A stretch of DNA of 49,122 nt from Pseudomonas syringae pv. cilantro (GTDB lineage Bacteria > Pseudomonadota > Gammaproteobacteria > Pseudomonadales > Pseudomonadaceae): contig NZ_LGLN01000086.1 in assembly GCF_001293775.1 (NCBI RefSeq), forward strand, positions 49,025 to 98,146, read 5' to 3'. Numbering within the stretch: the first letter of the stretch is position 1; each line of letters begins with the position of its first letter. Made by a program: the position numbers and the translations under genes. Of the stretch, positions 42,826-49,122 are shown one piece after another. The notes under the pieces are model-generated. The model did no database searches. It saw nothing but the letters and a program-made list of their open reading frames with translations, and was not told the DNA's origin.

Positions 42826-43785
42826 ATGAGCGTTCGCCTAGGGATTGTCATGGACCCCATTGAGCGCATCTCCTATAAAAAGGATAGCTCGCTGGCCATG
42901 CTCCTTGCCGCACAGGAACGCGGCTGGTCGCTGTTCTATATGGAACAGAAAGACCTTTACCAGAACGCCGGCCAGGCCCGCGGGCGCATGAAGCCGCTCA
43001 AGGTGTTTGCCGATCCGGCCAAGTGGTTCGAATTCGAAGCCGAAGTCGACGCAGGTCTCGACGATCTGGACGTGATCCTGATGCGCAAGGACCCGCCGTT
43101 CGACATGGAATTCGTCTACACCACTTACCTGCTGGAGCAGGCCGAGCGCGCTGGCGTGCTGGTGGTCAACAAGCCGCAGAGCCTGCGCGACTGCAACGAG
43201 AAGCTGTTCGCCACACTGTTTCCGCAGTGCACGCCGCCGACGCTGGTCAGCCGCCGCGCGGACATCATCCGTGAATTCGCCGAACAGCACGGTGACGTGA
43301 TCCTCAAGCCGCTGGACGGCATGGGCGGCGCGTCGATCTTCCGCCATCGCGCGGGCGACCCGAACCTCTCGGTGATCCTCGAAACCCTGACCGCCCACGG
43401 CACCCAGCAGATCATGGCGCAGGGTTACCTGCCGGCCATCAAGGACGGCGACAAACGCATCCTGATGGTCGATGGCGAGCCGGTGCCGTACTGCCTGGCG
43501 CGCATCCCCGCGGCCGGCGAGACGCGTGGCAACCTTGCCGCTGGCGGCCGTGGCGAAGCCCGCCCGTTGACCGACAAGGATCGCTGGATCGCCGAACAGA
43601 TTGGCCCGACCCTGCGTGAAAAAGGCCTGCTGTTCGTCGGCCTCGACGTGATCGGCGAGCACCTGACCGAAATCAACGTCACCAGCCCGACCTGCATTCG
43701 CGAAATCGACAACGCATTCGGCACCAACATCGGCGGCCTGCTGATGGATGCAATCGACAAGAAGCTGCAAGCGCGCAAGGGTTAA
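42826..43785 (+). CDS. gshB: Glutathione synthetase
   Basis: This 319-residue ATP-grasp enzyme joins gamma-glutamylcysteine and glycine. Conserved blocks are GIVMDPIERISYKKDSSLAM, LMRKDPPFDMEFVY, NKPQSLRDCNEKL, LKPLDGMGGASIFR, GNLAAGGRGEARPLT and INVTSPTCIREI. The start MSVRLG at 42826 has GAGGA at 42813-42817, and its length equals that of pseudomonad GshB. It is followed directly by a terminator that begins inside the stop codon, so tonB3 needs its own promoter or read-through. Confidence 0.97.
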   Translation: MSVRLGIVMDPIERISYKKDSSLAMLLAAQERGWSLFYMEQKDLYQNAGQARGRMKPLKVFADPAKWFEFEAEVDAGLDDLDVILMRKDPPFDMEFVYTTYLLEQAERAGVLVVNKPQSLRDCNEKLFATLFPQCTPPTLVSRRADIIREFAEQHGDVILKPLDGMGGASIFRHRAGDPNLSVILETLTAHGTQQIMAQGYLPAIKDGDKRILMVDGEPVPYCLARIPAAGETRGNLAAGGRGEARPLTDKDRWIAEQIGPTLREKGLLFVGLDVIGEHLTEINVTSPTCIREIDNAFGTNIGGLLMDAIDKKLQARKG

Positions 43786-43806
43786 GCCCCAGGAGATGGG
43801 GCTTTT
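43784..43806 (+). terminator. Rho-independent terminator of gshB
   Basis: The stem AAGCCCC (43784-43790) / GGGGCTT (43798-43804) has a 7-base loop and runs into TTTT. It overlaps the last base pairs of the gshB stop codon. Confidence 0.85.
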
Positions 43807-43847
43807 GTGGGAGCGGACAGGGCGACGTTTCGCTTGTCCGCGAAGAC
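43806..43847 (+). repeat. REP-type element with an expanded loop
   Basis: It begins GTGGGAGCGGACAG and ends TTGTCCGCGAAGACG as in Pseudomonas REPs. The arms GCGGACA (43813-43819) and TGTCCGC (43835-43841) are separated by 15 bases instead of the usual few. It lies between the gshB terminator and tonB3. Confidence 0.65.
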
Positions 43848-43954
43848 GAGCGGCGTTCCTTCGTCAGAAGCCAAACCGCACATTGCGTTATCATGCGCCA
43901 CCTGTGACACGACACGGATTTTGACATGCAGGCTGACGAGATGCTGAACCGCCG

Positions 43955-44857
43955 ATGACATCCATGGCCCGAAACGAGCTTCCCCTCGAACTCTCCAACG
44001 TCGGTGTGCGCCCCGCTGATCGCCTGGGTTTTACCCTGCTGATCGCGGCGCTGATCCACTTGGTGATCATCCTTGGCGTGGGCTTTACCTACGTCAAGCC
44101 GGAGCAGATCTCGCAGACGCTGGAAATCACCCTCGCCACGTTCAAAAGCGACGAAAAGCCCAAACAGGCGGATTATCTGGCGCAGGACGATCAGCAGGGC
44201 AGCGGCACGCTGGACAAGGCCGAAACGCTCAAGACCACCGAGCTGGCACCGTATCAGGACACCAAGGTCAACAAGGTCACCCCGCCACCGGCCAGCAAGC
44301 CGGTGGTCAAGCAGGAAGCGCCGAAGACTGCGGTTTCCACCAGCGCGCCAAGCCCGCAGAAAACCGTCGCCAAGCGCGAAGAGGTCAAGCCCGACCCGAC
44401 CACCAAGGCTGCGCCGACGTTTGACAGCTCGGAGCTGAGCAACGAGATCGCCAGCCTTGAAGCCGAACTCTCGAACGAGCAGCAGGCTTACGCCAAGCGG
44501 CCGAAGATCCACCGGCTGAATGCAGCCTCGACCATGCGCGACAAAGGCGCCTGGTACAAGGACGATTGGCGCAAAAAGGTCGAACGGGTCGGCAACCTGA
44601 ACTATCCTGAGGAAGCTCGCCGCCAGCAGATCTACGGCAATTTGCGACTTCTTGTGTCGATCAATCGCGACGGCTCGCTGTACGAAGTGCTGGTGCTGGA
44701 ATCCTCCGGGCAACCGCTGCTGGATCAAGCCGCACAGCGAATCGTGCGTCTGGCTGCGCCTTTTGCGCCGTTCACCGGCGATCTGGCAGACATCGATCGG
44801 CTCGAGATCATTCGCACCTGGAAATTTGCACGCGGCGACAAGCTCTCCAGCAACTGA
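43955..44857 (+). CDS. tonB3: TonB-family energy transducer (TonB3 type, twitching-linked locus)
   Basis: This 300-residue protein has a short cytoplasmic N-terminus and one membrane anchor (about 27-46; FTLLIAALIHLVIILGVGF). A Pro/Lys-rich periplasmic linker (about 60-160) and a C-terminal TonB domain (about 215-295; NYPEEARRQQIYGNLRLLVSINRDGSL) follow. It passes proton-motive energy to outer-membrane proteins. Its place between gshB and yqgE matches P. aeruginosa PA0406 (tonB3), which is needed for twitching motility; no exbB/exbD is adjacent. An in-frame ATG at 43964 is an alternative start. A 10-codon open frame (43926-43958) ends with an ATGA overlap onto the start. Confidence 0.88.
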   Translation: MTSMARNELPLELSNVGVRPADRLGFTLLIAALIHLVIILGVGFTYVKPEQISQTLEITLATFKSDEKPKQADYLAQDDQQGSGTLDKAETLKTTELAPYQDTKVNKVTPPPASKPVVKQEAPKTAVSTSAPSPQKTVAKREEVKPDPTTKAAPTFDSSELSNEIASLEAELSNEQQAYAKRPKIHRLNAASTMRDKGAWYKDDWRKKVERVGNLNYPEEARRQQIYGNLRLLVSINRDGSLYEVLVLESSGQPLLDQAAQRIVRLAAPFAPFTGDLADIDRLEIIRTWKFARGDKLSSN

Positions 44858-44932
44858 CATTTTTGCCAACCGGTGCTCTACACGTATAAGTGCCAGTTGT
44901 CAGGTCAGTAACACGACGCCACACTAGGACTC

Positions 44933-45505
44933 ATGAAAAACGTCTCCCCGAGTTATCTCAAGCACCAGTTCCTGATCGCCATGCCGCACATGCACGACGA
45001 GAACTTTGCTCAGACCTTGACCTACGTTGTCGAGCACAACGCCAATGGCGCAATGGGGCTGGTGATCAACCGCCCGCAAAGCCTGACCCTGGCGGATGTG
45101 CTCGAACAGCTGCGACCGGAGCTGCCAGCACCGAAACGCTGCGAGGAAATCGTCATCCATTCCGGCGGCCCGGTGCAGACTGATCGCGGCTTCGTCCTGC
45201 ACCCCAGCGGCCAGCTGTTTCAGGCCACGGTCGCGCTGCCCGGCGGAATCTCGCTGTCCACCTCGCAGGACGTGCTGTTTTCCATCGCTGACGGCTACGG
45301 GCCTGATCAAAATGTGATCACCCTCGGCTATGCCGGATGGGACGCCGGCCAGCTGGATGCCGAAATGGCCGACAACGCCTGGCTGACCTGTTCGTTCGAC
45401 CCGGCGATTCTGTTCGATGTCAACAGCGAGCAACGTCTCGATGCCGCCGCCAGACGTCTCGGCGTCAATCTCAGCCTGATCTCGACCCAGGCAGGTCACG
45501 CCTGA
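44933..45505 (+). CDS. yqgE: YqgE/AlgH family protein (UPF0301)
   Basis: This 190-residue protein of the UPF0301/DUF179 family has YLKHQFLIAMPHM, FAQTLTYVVEHNANGAMGLVINRP, GGPVQTDRGFVLH, STSQDVLFSIADG, LGYAGWDAGQLDAE and NAWLTC. The homologue AlgH was linked to alginate regulation in P. aeruginosa, but the biochemical role is unknown. Its stop overlaps the ruvX start by 1 bp (TGATG), so the two are translationally coupled. Confidence 0.94.
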   Translation: MKNVSPSYLKHQFLIAMPHMHDENFAQTLTYVVEHNANGAMGLVINRPQSLTLADVLEQLRPELPAPKRCEEIVIHSGGPVQTDRGFVLHPSGQLFQATVALPGGISLSTSQDVLFSIADGYGPDQNVITLGYAGWDAGQLDAEMADNAWLTCSFDPAILFDVNSEQRLDAAARRLGVNLSLISTQAGHA

Positions 45506-45945
45506 TGGCCGCTTTGCGCTTACTGCTGGGGATTGATTACGGCACCAAACAGATCGGCGTTGCCGTCGGCCAGGCGATCACCGGTCAGGCACGCGAGCTC
45601 TGCACGCTCAAGGCGCAGAACGGCGTGCCGGACTGGGACAAGGTGCAGGCGCTGATTACCGAATGGAAACCTGACGCCATCGTTGTCGGCCTGCCATTGA
45701 ACATGGACGGCACGCCCAGCGAGATGAGCGCGCGCGCAGAAAAGTTTTCGCGCAGACTCAACGGGCGCTTCGGCGTCACGGTCTATACCCACGACGAGCG
45801 CCTGACGACCTTCGAGGCCAAAGGCGAGCGCATGGCACGCGGCGGTCAGAAAGGCAGTTACCGGGACAATCCGGTGGACGCCATCGCCGCTGCACTGCTG
45901 CTGCAAGGCTGGCTCGACGAGCACCCAGAATTATTGAATGTGTGA
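45505..45945 (+). CDS. ruvX: RNase H-like nuclease RuvX (YqgF)
   Basis: This 146-residue protein has an RNase H-type fold with D11 in LGIDYGTKQIGVAVG, the strand IVVGLPLNMDGTPSEMSARAE, and the C-terminal DAIAAALLLQGWL helix carrying the last acidic residue. It acts in 16S pre-rRNA 5' end processing (E. coli YqgF) and was also proposed as a Holliday-junction resolvase. It follows yqgE in one operon, as in most gammaproteobacteria. A MITE-like element separates it from pyrR. Confidence 0.95.
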   Translation: MAALRLLLGIDYGTKQIGVAVGQAITGQARELCTLKAQNGVPDWDKVQALITEWKPDAIVVGLPLNMDGTPSEMSARAEKFSRRLNGRFGVTVYTHDERLTTFEAKGERMARGGQKGSYRDNPVDAIAAALLLQGWLDEHPELLNV

Positions 45946-46009
45946 CTTTTACAGTCCCTGTCGCTTCGAGATATCCGGATCAGACGTTATCGCTTGAGCA
46001 ACGCGCCAA

Positions 46010-46170
46010 GGACCAGACTGTGTAAAAACGTCACGAGCGAAGGCAAGACAAGGCAAAAACAGGCGAAAAACGGCCGGGGTCGCGACCGACACCAGGTGTT
46101 CCAAATGAGCATTTTTCGCCTGTTTTTAACGCAGCATTGCCAAGCGCAGTAGTTTTACACAGTCTGGGAC
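46010..46170. mobile_element. MITE-like element with terminal inverted repeats and GGAC target duplication
   Basis: The element is 46014-46166 (153 bp), and 46010-46013 and 46167-46170 are GGAC direct repeats. Terminal inverted repeats CAGACTGTGTAAAA (46014-46027) and its complement (46153-46166) are perfect. Inside lies a second perfect 16-bp inverted repeat (46055-46070 with 46112-46127) and two short palindromes (GGTCGCGACC 46078-46087; ACACC-A-GGTGT 46090-46100). There is no coding frame of note. It is most simply a non-autonomous transposon (MITE) mobilised by a full IS elsewhere; the IS family cannot be fixed by eye. It ends 34 bp before the pyrR ATG. Confidence 0.75.
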
Positions 46171-46200
46171 GGACGCTGCCCGAGCCTCAGAGGAGCAACC

Positions 46201-46713
46201 ATGAGCCTGCCCAATCCCGCCGAACTGATTCGTCAGATGGCCACTGACCTGAACGCTCACCTGAGCAAGCGCGGCATCAGCGACCCTCGTTTCATTGGTA
46301 TTCGCACGGGAGGCGTGTGGGTCGCTCAGGCGCTGCTCAAAGAGCTGGACAACCCTTCGCCGCTCGGCACCCTGGACGTCTCGTTCTACCGCGATGATTT
46401 CAGCCAGAACGGCCTGCACCCGCAAGTGCGCCCGTCGGAACTGCCGTTCGAGATCGAAGGGCAGCATCTGGTGTTGATCGACGACGTGCTGATGAGCGGC
46501 CGGACCATTCGCGCCGCGCTCAACGAACTGTTCGATTACGGCCGCCCGGCCAGCGTCATGCTGGTCTGCCTGCTGGACCTGGACGCCGCGGAACTGCCGA
46601 TCCGCCCGAATGTGGTCGGGGCGACACTGTCGCTGGCACCGCACGAACGCATCAAGCTGTCTGGCCCCGAGCCAATGGCGCTCGAGCTTCAAGACCTCTC
46701 CACCGCCCTTTAA
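46201..46713 (+). CDS. pyrR: PyrR pyrimidine regulatory protein / uracil phosphoribosyltransferase homologue
   Basis: This 170-residue type I phosphoribosyltransferase has the PRPP-binding signature VLIDDVLMSGRTIRAA at about 91-106 and the SFYRDDF strand near 61-67. In Bacillus PyrR attenuates pyr mRNA and has weak uracil phosphoribosyltransferase activity; in pseudomonads it is thought to influence pyr expression. The start has GAGGAG at 46190-46195. It is first in the pyrR-pyrB-pyrC' operon, 13 bp before pyrB. The MITE just upstream must affect or carry its promoter. Confidence 0.93.
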   Translation: MSLPNPAELIRQMATDLNAHLSKRGISDPRFIGIRTGGVWVAQALLKELDNPSPLGTLDVSFYRDDFSQNGLHPQVRPSELPFEIEGQHLVLIDDVLMSGRTIRAALNELFDYGRPASVMLVCLLDLDAAELPIRPNVVGATLSLAPHERIKLSGPEPMALELQDLSTAL

Positions 46714-46726
46714 AGAGTCCATTGCG

Positions 46727-47731
46727 ATGACGCCTCTCGACGCCAAGCGCCCGCTGCAGCTCAACCATCTGGGCCAGCTGCGCCATTTTCTGTCTCTGGA
46801 CGGCTTGCCCCGCGAGCTGCTTACCGAAATCCTCGACACGGCTGACTCGTTCCTGGAGGTCGGCGCCCGAGCGGTGAAGAAGGTCCCGCTGTTGCGCGGC
46901 AAGACGGTGTGCAACGTGTTCTTCGAAAACTCCACACGCACCCGCACCACCTTCGAACTGGCGGCCCAGCGCCTGTCGGCCGACGTGATCACCCTGAACG
47001 TCTCGACCTCGTCCACCAGCAAGGGCGAAACGCTGTTCGACACCCTGCGCAACCTAGAAGCGATGGCTGCCGACATGTTTGTCGTGCGCCATGCCGATTC
47101 GGGCGCAGCGCATTTCATTGCCGAGCACGTGTGCCCGGACGTGGCGATCATCAACGGCGGTGACGGCCGCCATGCGCACCCGACCCAGGGCATGCTCGAT
47201 ATGTTGACGATTCGTCGCCACAAAGGCGGCTTCGAAAACCTCTCGGTGGCCATCGTCGGCGACATCCTGCACTCCCGTGTAGCGCGCTCCAACATGCTCG
47301 CGCTCAAGGCGCTGGGCTGCCCGGACATCCGCGTAATCGGGCCGAAAACTTTGCTGCCGGTCGGCGTCGAGCAGTACGGCGTCAAGGTCTATACCGACCT
47401 CAACGAAGGCTTGAAGGACGTCGACGTAGTGATCATGCTGCGCCTGCAACGCGAGCGCATGACCGGCGGCCTGCTGCCCAGCGAGGGCGAATTCTATCGC
47501 CTGTTCGGGCTGACCACCGCGCGGCTGGCCGTGGCCAGGCCGGACGCGATTGTCATGCACCCCGGCCCGATCAACCGCGGCGTGGAAATTGAATCGGCGG
47601 TGGCCGATGGAGCGCATTCGGTGATTCTCAATCAGGTGACCTACGGCATTGCCGTGCGCATGGCAGTGCTGTCCATGGCCATGAGCGGGCAAAACGCACA
47701 ACGACAATTCGAGCAGGAGAACGCCCAGTGA
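46727..47731 (+). CDS. pyrB: Aspartate carbamoyltransferase catalytic subunit
   Basis: This 334-residue enzyme condenses carbamoyl phosphate and aspartate. The carbamoyl-phosphate motif is FENSTRTRTTFE, followed by STSSTSKGETLFDTL, HPTQGMLDMLTI, MLRLQRERM and HPGPINRG. Its length equals that of the P. aeruginosa/P. putida enzyme, which has a longer N-terminus than E. coli PyrB and forms a dodecamer with PyrC'. No pyrI is present, as expected. The stop overlaps the GTG start of pyrC' (GTGA), so the partners are coupled. Confidence 0.97.
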   Translation: MTPLDAKRPLQLNHLGQLRHFLSLDGLPRELLTEILDTADSFLEVGARAVKKVPLLRGKTVCNVFFENSTRTRTTFELAAQRLSADVITLNVSTSSTSKGETLFDTLRNLEAMAADMFVVRHADSGAAHFIAEHVCPDVAIINGGDGRHAHPTQGMLDMLTIRRHKGGFENLSVAIVGDILHSRVARSNMLALKALGCPDIRVIGPKTLLPVGVEQYGVKVYTDLNEGLKDVDVVIMLRLQRERMTGGLLPSEGEFYRLFGLTTARLAVARPDAIVMHPGPINRGVEIESAVADGAHSVILNQVTYGIAVRMAVLSMAMSGQNAQRQFEQENAQ

Positions 47732-48999
47732 AGCTCAGCATCCTCGGCGCTCGCGTCATCGACCCGGTCAGCGGGCTGGATCAGATTACCGACCTGCACA
47801 TCGAAGCAGGCAAACTTGCCGCCATTGGCGCGGCACCGACCGGTTTTCAACCGGTTCAGACTATCGACGCCAGCGGGCTGGTGGCCGCCCCCGGGCTGGT
47901 CGACCTCAACGTTTCGCTGCGCGAGCCGGGTTACAGCCGTAAAGGCAGCATCGCCAGCGAAACCCGCGCTGCAGCTGCAGGCGGCGTGACCAGCGTGTGC
48001 TGCCCACCACTTACCAAGCCGGTGCTCGACACCTCGGCGGTGGCCGAACTGATCCTCGACCGCGCGCGCGAAGCCGGTTTCAGCAAGGTGTTCCCGGTCG
48101 GCGCGCTGAGCAAGGGCCTGGAAGGCGAACAGCTGGCAGAACTGATCGCCCTGCGCGACGCAGGCTGCGTGGCATTCGGTAACGGCCTGAACAGCTTCAG
48201 TAATACCCGCACACTGTGCCGGGCGCTGGAGTACGCGGCGACGTTCGACCTGACCGTGATTTTCAATTCGCAAGACCGCGACCTGGCCGAAGGCGGCCTG
48301 GCCCATGAAGGCCCGACCGCGAGCTTTCTGGGCTTGGCGGGCATTCCTGAAACGGCCGAGACCGTGGCGCTGGCTCGCGACCTGTTGCTGGTCGAGCAAA
48401 GCGGCGTGCGCGCGCATTTCAGCCAGTTGACCAGCGCACGCGGTGCAGCGCTGATCGCCCAGGCACAGGCACGTGGGCTGCCGGTGACGGCAGATGTGGC
48501 GCTGTACCAGTTGATCCTGACCGATGAAGCACTGATCGATTTCTCCAGCCTGTATCACGTCCAGCCGCCGCTGCGCACTCGCGCTGACCGCGAAGGCCTG
48601 CGTGAGGCGGTGAAATCGGGGGTCATTCAGGCGATATCGAGTCATCACCAGCCCCACGAACGCGACGCCAAGCTGGCCCCGTTCGGCGCGACCGAGCCGG
48701 GCATCAGCAGTGTGGAATTGTTGCTGCCACTGGCGATGACGCTGGTCGAAGACGGCTTGCTGGACCTGCCGACCCTGCTCGCCCGCCTGAGCAGCGGCCC
48801 GGCTGACGCCCTGCGCCTGCCAGCCGGCAAACTGAGCGCCGGATCGCCAGCGGACATCGTGCTGTTCGATCCTGCCGCCTCGACCCTGGCCGGAGAAACC
48901 TGGCTCTCCAAAGGCGAGAACTGCCCCTTCATCGGCCACTGCCTGCCGGGCTCGGTGCGCTACACCCTGGTGGATGGACGAATCAGCTACAGCCGTTGA
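47728..48999 (+). CDS. pyrC': Inactive dihydroorotase-like PyrC' (structural partner of PyrB)
   Basis: This 423-residue amidohydrolase-fold protein has the metal-binding DxHxHLREPG of true dihydroorotase replaced by DLNVSLREPG. Both zinc-ligand histidines are thus missing and it should not catalyse. This is the known state of pseudomonad PyrC', which is required to assemble the active aspartate carbamoyltransferase dodecamer. It starts at GTG 47728 with AGGAG 8 bases upstream (47715-47719) and overlaps pyrB. A functional dihydroorotase must be encoded elsewhere in the genome. Confidence 0.94.
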   Translation: MKLSILGARVIDPVSGLDQITDLHIEAGKLAAIGAAPTGFQPVQTIDASGLVAAPGLVDLNVSLREPGYSRKGSIASETRAAAAGGVTSVCCPPLTKPVLDTSAVAELILDRAREAGFSKVFPVGALSKGLEGEQLAELIALRDAGCVAFGNGLNSFSNTRTLCRALEYAATFDLTVIFNSQDRDLAEGGLAHEGPTASFLGLAGIPETAETVALARDLLLVEQSGVRAHFSQLTSARGAALIAQAQARGLPVTADVALYQLILTDEALIDFSSLYHVQPPLRTRADREGLREAVKSGVIQAISSHHQPHERDAKLAPFGATEPGISSVELLLPLAMTLVEDGLLDLPTLLARLSSGPADALRLPAGKLSAGSPADIVLFDPAASTLAGETWLSKGENCPFIGHCLPGSVRYTLVDGRISYSR

Positions 49000-49047
49000 G
49001 GCAAGCCACCGCCCTCCACGCTCTGACCAGCGGCGGGCGAGGCCTCT

Positions 49048-49073
49048 GTGGGAGCGAACTTGTTCGCGAAGAC
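49048..49073 (+). repeat. REP-type palindrome at the window end
   Basis: A GTGGGAGCGAACTTGTTCGCGAAGAC-type REP (written here in shorthand) has core GCGAAC (49054-49059), TT, GTTCGC (49062-49067). The last bases of the window (49114-49122, CTTCGCGAA) look like the start of a second REP in the opposite orientation, cut by the edge. It follows the pyrC' stop by about 50 bp. Confidence 0.7.
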
Positions 49074-49122
49074 GGTGATGCATTCGATGCATTCTCGGCG
49101 ATCATAAAGACCCCTTCGCGAA

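Noticed and set aside
46014..46166. Reading the pyrR-upstream inverted repeats as a pyr attenuator or riboswitch
   Set aside because: Perfect terminal repeats with flanking GGAC duplication fit a transposable element better, and there is no terminator/antiterminator layout.

Overview
The window is chromosomal DNA from a fluorescent Pseudomonas, most likely the P. syringae complex. The GC content is high. The gene content and order (pilGHIJ-chpA beside gshB-tonB3-yqgE-ruvX-pyrR-pyrB-pyrC', trifunctional putA beside putP, a cytosolic PL7 alginate lyase) and the short intergenic palindromes are typical of that group. The species is inferred from recognition of gene content, not from a database search. 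I found 31 protein genes, no tRNA, no rRNA and no CRISPR array.

Layout from left to right. (1) 107-4138: a small winged-helix protein, a YgjP-type metallopeptidase, a REC-PAS-GGDEF-EAL cyclic-di-GMP protein and a divergent PL7 alginate lyase. (2) 4221-12190: proline use. putP and putA diverge from a 432-bp region with six exact GTTGCA hexamers, the known PutA operator word. An acyl-CoA dehydrogenase follows. (3) 12213-18074: two large tandem toxin-like genes share an N-terminal/central chassis but end in different catalytic heads. One carries an R-S-E ADP-ribosyltransferase and the other a TcdA/TcdB-type (GT44) glycosyltransferase. This is the most novel part of the window. (4) 18326-23496: a CvrA/NhaP2-type K+/H+ antiporter and a large MscK-type mechanosensitive channel. 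(5) 23557-30641: a five-gene operon (Nramp-like permease, pxpA, DUF1445 hydro-lyase/D-glutamate cyclase family, fused pxpB-pxpC, biotin carboxylase-BCCP) with a divergent GntR/FadR-type regulator and a candidate operator between them. It matches the Bacillus ycsF-ycsG-ycsI-kipI-kipA set plus a biotin carboxylase, so it may encode a split urea-carboxylase-like enzyme acting with 5-oxoprolinase.

(6) 30754-32217: selO, followed by a 380-bp repeat-rich spacer. (7) 32598-42579: the Pil-Chp chemosensory operon that controls type IV pili (pilG, pilH, pilI, pilJ, chpA, chpC). It lacks pilK and chpB, the receptor methylation genes. (8) 42826-48999: gshB, tonB3, yqgE, ruvX, then pyrR-pyrB-pyrC', where pyrC' is a dihydroorotase homologue without its metal-binding HxH. 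A 153-bp MITE-like element with terminal inverted repeats and a 4-bp target duplication lies just upstream of pyrR. The window ends in a REP palindrome.

Starts were moved downstream from the longest reading frame where a ribosome binding site or family length favoured it. TTG starts are proposed for the antiporter and selO, and GTG starts for the Nramp-like gene and pyrC'.
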